Shown one piece after another: positions 1-4,926 of a DNA stretch of 9,389 nucleotides. Numbering within the stretch: the stretch's first letter is position 1; each line of letters begins with the position of its first letter. Position numbers and translations under genes: made by a program. The notes beneath the pieces were generated by a model. That model saw only the letters and a program-made list of their open reading frames with translations. It was not told where the DNA came from and made no database searches. Source of the stretch: CAYLZW01 sp964388085 (GTDB lineage Bacteria; Myxococcota; UBA727; CAYLZW01); assembly GCA_964388085.1 (NCBI GenBank), contig CAYLZW010000234.1, positions 1 through 9,389 of the forward strand, read 5' to 3'.

Positions 1-383
1 CCGAGCGCGCAGCGCGACACGCCCTCGAGGCGCTGAAACGCGCGCGCGCACGCGAGCACGACGGCACCCGTGTTGCCGGCGCTGACGAGGGCATCGGCGT
101 CACCGGAGGCCACGAGGCGGGCGGCCAGGGGGAGCGACGCGTCCGGCTGCTCGGCCAACGCGGTCTGCGGGTCGCAGTGCATGGGGATCGAGCCGTGCGC
201 GGGGTGAATCGCCAGCCGAGCGGCGTCGTGCTCGAGCCCCGCGAGCAACGAACGGATCCGCGGCTCGTCGCCGACGAGCAGCACCCGCGGGCCGTCCCGC
301 TCGAGCGACACGCGGGCGGCGCCGCCCGTGGCGGCGTCCGGGCCGAGGTCTCCTCCCATGGCGTCGACGGCGATCGTCCGCAT
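1..383 (-). CDS. plsX: Phosphate acyltransferase PlsX, N-terminal part (cut by window edge)
   Basis: PlsX converts acyl-ACP to acyl-phosphate, the acyl donor for PlsY in bacterial phospholipid synthesis; it is a peripheral cytoplasmic-membrane enzyme. Reading leftward from the ATG at 383, the frame stays open to base 1 and gives 127 residues of a protein usually about 330-350 long. It begins MRTIAVDAMGGDLGPDA, the family hallmark start, and has the conserved VSAGNTGA block at residues 100-107, followed by a typical RLEGVSRCAL stretch. The start is supported by a Shine-Dalgarno GAGGG (complement of 393-397), 9 nt upstream. The segment before SAGNTGA (residues 71-88) departs from the usual Lys/Ser-rich pattern, so this is a somewhat divergent member. 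In many bacteria plsX lies between rpmF and fabH; here its 5' side faces sfsA, and the downstream neighbours are outside the window. Identification is from motifs seen directly; function follows from the family. Confidence 0.93.
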   Translation of the reverse strand, partial: MRTIAVDAMGGDLGPDAATGGAARVSLERDGPRVLLVGDEPRIRSLLAGLEHDAARLAIHPAHGSIPMHCDPQTALAEQPDASLPLAARLVASGDADALVSAGNTGAVVLACARAFQRLEGVSRCAL

Positions 384-393
384 CGTATGTGTC

Positions 394-415
394 CCTCGAC
401 CTGCGCCGCTCGAGG
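394..415 (-). promoter_or_regulatory. Inverted repeat overlapping the plsX ribosome binding site
   Basis: CCTCGA (394-399) and TCGAGG (410-415) are perfect 6-bp arms around a 10-nt loop. On the minus strand this lies in the plsX leader, and its start-proximal arm covers part of the GAGGG Shine-Dalgarno (393-397). If the RNA folds, it would mask the ribosome binding site. A 6-bp repeat in GC-rich DNA is easily fortuitous, so the regulatory role is only inference. Confidence 0.3.
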
Positions 416-429
416 CTAACACCGTCCGC

Positions 430-450
430 GCGGCGCCATGGCCGCGCCGC
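430..450. repeat. 7-bp inverted repeat in the plsX/sfsA divergent intergenic region
   Basis: GCGGCGC (430-436) is the exact reverse complement of GCGCCGC (444-450), with a 7-nt loop CATGGCC. It sits centrally in the 104-bp gap between the two divergent start codons, where a shared operator would be expected. No known operator consensus is recognised, and the G/C-only arms could be a by-product of base composition. Confidence 0.3.
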
Positions 451-451
451 A

Positions 452-479
452 TTGTCGCCGCGCGTGGGTTCGCTACGCT
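452..479 (+). promoter_or_regulatory. Weak sigma70-like promoter candidate for sfsA
   Basis: TTGTCG (452-457, matching 4 of 6 bases of the -35 consensus) and TACGCT (474-479, retaining the first TA and final T of the -10 consensus) are separated by 16 bp. Transcription would be expected to start around 485-487, immediately before the sfsA ATG at 488, implying an almost leaderless message. That fits the absence of a clear Shine-Dalgarno before this ATG, but the match is weak. Confidence 0.25.
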
Positions 480-487
480 CCGTGACC

Positions 488-1297
488 ATGGTCAGCGTCG
501 CGCCTTCCCCGTCACCGCGATCGAGCGCGCGGCCCGCCGTCGACGTCATCGTCCCGTTCTCGGGGCCGCTGCTGCGCGGCGCCTTCGAGCGTCGTTACAA
601 GCGCTTCTTCGTCGACGTAACGCTCGACGGCGGCAAGGCCAGGAGCGTCACCGCGCACACACCGAACACGGGCGCCATGACGGGGCTGCTCGAGCGCGGC
701 GCGCGGGTGCTCTTGACGCACGACGCGAGCCCCAAGCGAAAGCTCGCCTACACGCTGCAGGCGATCCACGTCGTCAGCGCCGACGGCAGCGCGAGCTGGG
801 TGGGCACCAACACGCTGCTGCCGAACCGGCTCGTCGAGGCGGCCATTACCTCCGGCTACGTGCGCGAGCTGCGGGGCTACCAGAGCGTCCGCCGCGAGGT
901 GAAGTACGGCCACGATGGCCGCTCGCGCGTGGACCTGCTGCTCGACGAGCACAAGCGCGGCAAGCCCCGCTGTTACGTCGAGGTGAAGAGCGTGACGCTG
1001 CGCGAGGGGCGCATGGCGCTGTTCCCGGACGCGGTGAGCGAACGAGGCCAAAAGCACCTCCACGAGCTGGCCGCCCGCGCCCGCGCGGGTGACCGCGCCG
1101 CCATGGTTTACGTTGCCCAGCGCACGGACTGTGAGCAGTTCGCGCCGGCCGAGGCCGTGGACCCGCGCTACGCGGAGGCGTTGCGCGCGGCGAAGGCCGA
1201 CGGCGTGGAGGTGGTGTGCCTCGCGGCCTCCGTAGAGCCGGCGGGGATCCGCGTCATCGGACGGCTGCCCGTGAAGCTCGGCCGGAGACGGCGATGA
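488..1297 (+). CDS. sfsA: SfsA family protein (sugar fermentation stimulation protein A; nucleic-acid-binding/nuclease fold)
   Basis: SfsA was named from an E. coli gene that stimulates maltose metabolism; the family binds DNA and carries a PD-(D/E)xK nuclease-type core, but its physiological role is poorly settled. This 269-residue protein shows the hallmarks in order: ERRYKRFFVDV (34-44), HTPNTGAM (57-64), NTLLPNRL (108-115), EVKYG (137-141), SRVDLLL (146-152), CYVEVKSVTL (162-171) and FPDAVSERGQKHL (179-191). Asp149, Glu165 and Lys167 fit the nuclease-like active site. It is longer than typical members (about 230-245) because of about 18 extra Ser/Pro/Arg-rich N-terminal residues. The frame is open back to a GTG at 389, but that start would use up nearly the whole divergent promoter region, so the ATG at 488 is chosen. 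No good Shine-Dalgarno precedes it. The stop overlaps the next gene by 4 nt, implying co-transcription. Confidence 0.93.
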   Translation: MVSVAPSPSPRSSARPAVDVIVPFSGPLLRGAFERRYKRFFVDVTLDGGKARSVTAHTPNTGAMTGLLERGARVLLTHDASPKRKLAYTLQAIHVVSADGSASWVGTNTLLPNRLVEAAITSGYVRELRGYQSVRREVKYGHDGRSRVDLLLDEHKRGKPRCYVEVKSVTLREGRMALFPDAVSERGQKHLHELAARARAGDRAAMVYVAQRTDCEQFAPAEAVDPRYAEALRAAKADGVEVVCLAASVEPAGIRVIGRLPVKLGRRRR

Positions 1298-2652
1298 GCG
1301 CGAGCGGGTTGAGCGGCGCCCGCTCGCCGCTGCCCGCCGTGTCCTCGCCGAGGTCGTCGCTCGTCGCTGTGCTGCTCCTGTGCGCGCCGCTCGCGGGCTG
1401 CCCCCGGCCGCTCGGCGAGGGGAGCGCCGGCGGCGCGTCGTCCAGCTTGCCGGCGACGCTGCGCTTGTTCCTCGGCGGCGTGCACGTCGCCACCATCGAG
1501 GAGCGCGTGCGGGAGGGGACGGTCGAGCGCACCAGCCGGCTGGTCGGGACGTCCGACGACGTAGCGCGCCTCCGGGTGTCCCTCGACGAGCGCGGCTTTC
1601 CGCGACACGCGACCTATCAGCGCCAAGGGCCGCACGGCGAGCGGCAGGTCACGCTCACGCGGCAGGGGAGCAAGACGACGCTACGCACGCGGCACGGCGA
1701 GCACCTGCTCGCGTCAGAGCGACCGCCGGCGCTGCTCGAGACCCTCCATCACCTGCGCCCGACGTCCGGCACGGAGGTCGTGTTCGTCGACGTCAGCTCG
1801 GGGGAGATCCTGCTCGGCAGCGTGCGAGCGGACGGCGAGGGCATCGTCGCGCTCGACGACAACGGCGCCGTGCTCGCGCGCGCCGGCGCGGATCCCGTGC
1901 GGCGCGTCGGCCCGGGGCGGTTCCTCGAGCAGGAGCGCTCGCTGGCGCCGCCGTCCGAGCGATTCACCCTCCGTCCGCGCGTCGGCGACTACCCGGGCGC
2001 AGCGGGGCGCGTACGCTTATCGGGCCTCGAGGAGGGCGCGCTCGCCTCGCTCTCCGTCGAGGCGAGCGGACAACGCGCGCTCGACGACAGGAGCGGCGGC
2101 GTGGTGCTGCAATACGACAGCCGCTACCGGGACACCTCGCCGCCGCGCGCGGCCGACCGGCGCGCCGCGCCGTTCTTCGAGTCGGATGACGACGCGGTGC
2201 GCGCCTTCGCGAGACAGCACGCGCCGAGCGGCGTCGCCTCCGCGGACGCGCTCTCGCTGGCGAACGCGATCCATGAGCGCCTCAACACCCGAGAGGGCGG
2301 TGGGCCTCCCTCGGCCAAAGGCACGTTGACGCGCTGGACCGGGGACTGTGACGACGCCACCGCGCTCCTCGTCGCGGCCCTGCGCGCCAGCGGCCACGCG
2401 GCGCGAGCGGTCGTCGGCTATCGCCACCACGACGGCGCCCTCGTGCCGCACGCCTGGGCCGAGGTCTACGACGGGAATGCTTGGCTCCCCGTCGACGCGC
2501 TCGTGCCGGGCCTCGGGCCGTTCTCGAGTCATCTGAAGCTGTTCGAGGGCCTCGGCAGCCCGTTCACGATGGGGCGCGTGCTCGGCGCCCTGCGCGTCGA
2601 CGCCCTACCCGCGATCGCCGGGATGGAGACGGCCGCGGCCGCGACGCGCTAG
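1294..2652 (+). CDS. Lipoprotein with C-terminal transglutaminase-like (Cys-His-Asp) domain
   Basis: A 452-residue envelope protein. The N-terminus has a hydrophobic stretch ending in the lipobox LAGC, with Cys36 as the lipidation site; Pro at +2 is not the Asp inner-membrane retention signal. Residues about 50-290 are a beta-rich, charged region I do not recognise. Residues about 320-405 match the transglutaminase-like superfamily: GDCDDATALLVAAL carries candidate Cys352, the following helix and strand lead to PHAWAEVY with His386, and WLPVDAL gives Asp401. This is the usual triad order of papain-fold bacterial transglutaminase-like proteins, which act as proteases, amidases or crosslinkers; the substrate cannot be told. 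The ATG at 1294 is chosen because it overlaps the sfsA stop as ATGA, has GGAG (1284-1287) 6 nt upstream, and puts the signal peptide at the N-terminus. A GTG/ATG further upstream would add about 26 residues inside sfsA. It precedes an ABC ATPase by 20 nt. Confidence 0.85.
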   Translation: MSASGLSGARSPLPAVSSPRSSLVAVLLLCAPLAGCPRPLGEGSAGGASSSLPATLRLFLGGVHVATIEERVREGTVERTSRLVGTSDDVARLRVSLDERGFPRHATYQRQGPHGERQVTLTRQGSKTTLRTRHGEHLLASERPPALLETLHHLRPTSGTEVVFVDVSSGEILLGSVRADGEGIVALDDNGAVLARAGADPVRRVGPGRFLEQERSLAPPSERFTLRPRVGDYPGAAGRVRLSGLEEGALASLSVEASGQRALDDRSGGVVLQYDSRYRDTSPPRAADRRAAPFFESDDDAVRAFARQHAPSGVASADALSLANAIHERLNTREGGGPPSAKGTLTRWTGDCDDATALLVAALRASGHAARAVVGYRHHDGALVPHAWAEVYDGNAWLPVDALVPGLGPFSSHLKLFEGLGSPFTMGRVLGALRVDALPAIAGMETAAAATR

Positions 2653-2672
2653 CGTCCGCCGGCGGAGGTACC

Positions 2673-3437
2673 GTGCTGGAGCTCGACGAGGTCGGACGTC
2701 GCTACGGATCGCGTTGGGCGGTGCGCCACCTGAGCGTCACGCTGCAGCCGGGCCAGGTCGTCGGGTTCCTCGGGCCAAACGGCGCGGGCAAGACGACCTC
2801 CATCAAGATGATCGCCGGGCTGCTCGTCCCCTCGGAGGGCGCCGTCCGGGTCAACGGCCACGACGTGAAGACGGCGCCCGAGCGCGCGAAGAGGGACCTC
2901 GCCTACATCCCCGACCGCCCCTACGTCCCCGAGCGGCTCTCGGCGCGGGAGCTGCTTGGCTACGTCGCCGGCCTCTACGGGCTCTCCGCCGACGTGGTGG
3001 ACTCCGCCGGCATCCGCGAGCTGGCGCGCTTCGGCCTCGCCGGCCGCGAGGATGATCTCCTCGGCAGCTACTCGCACGGCATGCGCCAGCGCGTGCTCCT
3101 GGCCTCCGCCATGATGCGCCAACCGAAGGTGCTGCTCGTCGACGAGCCCATGGTGGGCCTCGACCCGCAAGGCGCCCGCCTCGTCAAGCGCGTGCTGCGC
3201 GAGGCCGCCACCGACGGCGCTGTCGTGCTCATGAGCACGCACACCATGCAGGTGGTGGAGGAGCTCTGCGATCGCGTCCTCGTCATGCGCCAGGGCGAGC
3301 TCGTCGCCGACGGCACCGTCGACGATCTACGCCGGCTGGTGCCCGGCTCCGGCGAGGGAGAGGCGCCGACCCTCGAGGACCTCTTCATCGCGCTGACCGG
3401 ACGCTCCGAAGAGGTCACCGACCCTACGGCGGCCTGA
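2673..3437 (+). CDS. ABC transporter ATP-binding protein (ABC-2/EcsA-like ATPase)
   Basis: A 254-residue cytoplasmic ATPase that would energise a membrane permease. Visible motifs are Walker A GPNGAGKT (34-41), signature SHGMRQR (134-140, a variant of LSGGQ), Walker B VLLVDEP (153-159), D-loop GLDP (162-165) and H-loop His190. The Q-loop position reads YIPDRPYVPERLS (78-90), with Asp81 where Gln is usual; acidic residues here also occur in EcsA-like ATPases of ABC-2 exporters. Overall it resembles the drug/polymer ABC-2 class, not MlaF. The GTG at 2673 is taken as start because GGAGG (2664-2668) lies 4 nt upstream and the protein then begins at the first beta strand; an in-frame extension upstream would lie within the transglutaminase gene. 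No ABC-2 permease follows; the next gene is a lipoprotein. Function by homology is firm, substrate unknown. Confidence 0.92.
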   Translation: MLELDEVGRRYGSRWAVRHLSVTLQPGQVVGFLGPNGAGKTTSIKMIAGLLVPSEGAVRVNGHDVKTAPERAKRDLAYIPDRPYVPERLSARELLGYVAGLYGLSADVVDSAGIRELARFGLAGREDDLLGSYSHGMRQRVLLASAMMRQPKVLLVDEPMVGLDPQGARLVKRVLREAATDGAVVLMSTHTMQVVEELCDRVLVMRQGELVADGTVDDLRRLVPGSGEGEAPTLEDLFIALTGRSEEVTDPTAA

Positions 3438-3443
3438 CGCCGC

Positions 3444-3472
3444 TCGGCACGCTGCGCTCGTCGGACTATCCT
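3444..3472 (+). promoter_or_regulatory. Weak sigma70-like promoter candidate upstream of the small lipoprotein gene
   Basis: TCGGCA (3444-3449) and TATCCT (3467-3472) each match 4 of 6 consensus bases and are spaced by an ideal 17 bp. They lie in the 53-nt gap after the ABC ATPase gene, the longest break on the + strand, so the lipoprotein-mlaE pair might have its own promoter. The predicted start near 3479 falls within the Shine-Dalgarno used for the ATG at 3491 and coincides with an in-frame GTG, which weakens or complicates the call. Confidence 0.2.
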
Positions 3473-3490
3473 GCCGAGGTGGCGACCAAC

Positions 3491-4051
3491 ATGCTGACCC
3501 CCGTCCCCGTTCGACGCCTCCCGGCGCTCTTCTCCTTGCTGCGTACCTGCGCGTTCCTGTCCGGCGCCGCGCTCGCCGCCGGCGCGTGCGGCGGTACGGC
3601 GCACATGGAGGGCGGCGTCTACGAGGACGAGCACGTGCAGTACCGCGTCACCTCGCCGAGCGACGGCTGGCGGCAGGTCGAGATCGAGACCGCGAACGCG
3701 GCGTGGCTGAACGACGAGCTCGGAGCTTCACTGCTCGTGAACTCGCACTGTGAAGGCGTGCAAGACGCGCCCCTCGAGGCCCTCGCGAACCACCTGCTCA
3801 TCGGCTGGACCGAGCGCGACATCGTGCACGAGCGGAAGCTGGAGCTGAGCCGCCGTGAGGCGCTCGAGCGAGAGGTGAGCGCGAAGCTCGACGGCGTCCC
3901 GCGGCGCGTGATGCTACTCGTGCTCAAGAAGGACGGCTGCGTCTACGACGTGGTCCTGTCGGCGAGCCCCGAGTCCTTCCCGCGCGCGAAGCCCGGCTAC
4001 GAGGCGGTGGTCGGCTCGCTCGACATCGCGCCCCGCCGGGACTGGAGCTGA
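3491..4051 (+). CDS. Small putative lipoprotein of unknown function, upstream of mlaE
   Basis: A 186-residue exported protein, not recognised as a named family. The N-terminus is basic then hydrophobic, ending in LAAGAC with Cys33; the lipobox is weak because Ala-Gly-Ala precedes the Cys instead of Leu-Ala-Gly, so cleavage as a plain signal peptide is possible. The mature part (about 45-180) has an opening of the pattern Y-x-V-x-x-P-x-x-x-W (YRVTSPSDGW, 51-60), which resembles PsbP/DUF1795-type folds, followed by a helix, and a late strand RRVMLLVLKKDGCVYDVVL (138-156). Cys87 and Cys150 could pair. The ATG at 3491 is chosen because AGGTGG (3477-3482) lies 8 nt before it; a GTG at 3479 would add four residues without a ribosome binding site. 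It ends 4 nt before mlaE, whose GGAG Shine-Dalgarno lies inside it, so a role as an envelope partner of the MlaE transporter is likely but unproven. Confidence 0.75.
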   Translation: MLTPVPVRRLPALFSLLRTCAFLSGAALAAGACGGTAHMEGGVYEDEHVQYRVTSPSDGWRQVEIETANAAWLNDELGASLLVNSHCEGVQDAPLEALANHLLIGWTERDIVHERKLELSRREALEREVSAKLDGVPRRVMLLVLKKDGCVYDVVLSASPESFPRAKPGYEAVVGSLDIAPRRDWS

Positions 4052-4055
4052 CCCC

Positions 4056-4922
4056 ATGTCGACGTCCGCCACAGCCGACCGCGAGGAGCAGCGTCCGCCC
4101 GCGCCGCTCGAGCCCTCGTCATCGTCCGGCGGCGCGCTGGCCGACGGCATGGCGAACGTCGGCGGCCACGTGCGCGACTTCATCGCTTACTTCGGCGCGC
4201 TGAGCCGCCTCGCCGGCGCGTTCTGTCAGACGGTGGTGCGTCCACCGATGGTCTGGCGCGAGGTCGTCCGCCAGTGCGAGCTCATCGGCGTGAAGTCGAT
4301 GCCCATCGCGACGCTGATCCTGATGTTCGTGGGCCTCGTGTTCGCGCTCCAGTTCGGCGTCACCCTGCAGACCATGGGCGCGGTGCCCTACGTCGGCAAG
4401 GTCACCAGCCTCTCGATCATCCGCGAGCTCGGCCCGGTGTTCACCGCCCTCGTCGTGGGCGGCCGGGTCGGCGCCGGCATGGCCGCCGAGATCGGCTCCA
4501 TGCGGGTGAGCGAGCAGATCGACGCCATCCGCGCGCTCGGCGCCGATCCGGTGCGCAAGCTCGTCGTGCCGCGCGTGGTCGCGACGACGCTGATGCTGCC
4601 CATCGTCGCCTTGTTCGCCGACGTGGTCGGCATCCTCGGCGCCATGCTCATCAGCTATCTGCAGTTCGATCTCTCGATGGTGCACTTCTTCCAGTCGACC
4701 ATCAGCACCATCCGCGCGACCGACTTCGCGCAGGGCTTCTTCAAGCCGTTCTTCTTCGGCTTCGGCATCGCCATCATCGGCTGCTACGAGGGCTTCACCT
4801 GCGGCCACGGTACGCAAGGCGTCGGCACGGCGACGACGCGCACCGTGGTGAACATCTCGATCATGGTCGTGCTCGTGGACTTCTTCCTGTCGAAGGTGTT
4901 CACGCTCTTGCCGCGCATCTGA
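4056..4922 (+). CDS. mlaE: MlaE-family ABC transporter permease
   Basis: MlaE (YrbE/Ttg2B) is the inner-membrane permease of MCE-type transporters that move phospholipids between inner and outer membranes, or import lipids and sterols in actinobacteria. This 288-residue protein has a hydrophilic, Pro/Ser-rich N-terminal extension (1-35) before the core. The family signature RELGPVFTALVVGGRVGAGM begins at residue 123 and is followed by AEIGSMRVSEQIDAIRALG (144-162) and DP, the segment that contacts the ATPase. A late TATTRTVV motif (258-265) is also conserved, and several hydrophobic segments lie between 83 and 282. The ATG at 4056 has GGAG (4044-4047) 8 nt upstream, within the preceding lipoprotein gene. 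The usual partners MlaF (ATPase), MlaD (MCE protein) and MlaB are not in the window: the + strand cluster ends here against a convergent gene 4 bp away. They must be encoded elsewhere, or the cluster has been broken. Confidence 0.95.
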   Translation: MSTSATADREEQRPPAPLEPSSSSGGALADGMANVGGHVRDFIAYFGALSRLAGAFCQTVVRPPMVWREVVRQCELIGVKSMPIATLILMFVGLVFALQFGVTLQTMGAVPYVGKVTSLSIIRELGPVFTALVVGGRVGAGMAAEIGSMRVSEQIDAIRALGADPVRKLVVPRVVATTLMLPIVALFADVVGILGAMLISYLQFDLSMVHFFQSTISTIRATDFAQGFFKPFFFGFGIAIIGCYEGFTCGHGTQGVGTATTRTVVNISIMVVLVDFFLSKVFTLLPRI

Positions 4923-4926
4923 GGGG

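Noticed and set aside
389..487. Upstream GTG start for sfsA adding 33 residues
   Set aside because: It would begin 5 bp from the divergent plsX start, has no Shine-Dalgarno, and adds residues absent from the SfsA family.
100..549. Minus-strand open frame of 149 codons overlapping the plsX start region
   Set aside because: Arg-rich shadow; another minus-strand frame in 1-383 encodes unmistakable PlsX.
328..1092. Plus-strand open frame of 254 codons overlapping sfsA
   Set aside because: Arg/Ala-rich out-of-frame reading of sfsA, with no family motif.
2673..3437. MlaF, the ATPase partner of MlaE
   Set aside because: The sequence around Walker A (FLGPNGAGKTTSIKMIAGLL) and the IPDRP loop are of the ABC-2/EcsA type, not MlaF, and it is separated from mlaE by another gene.
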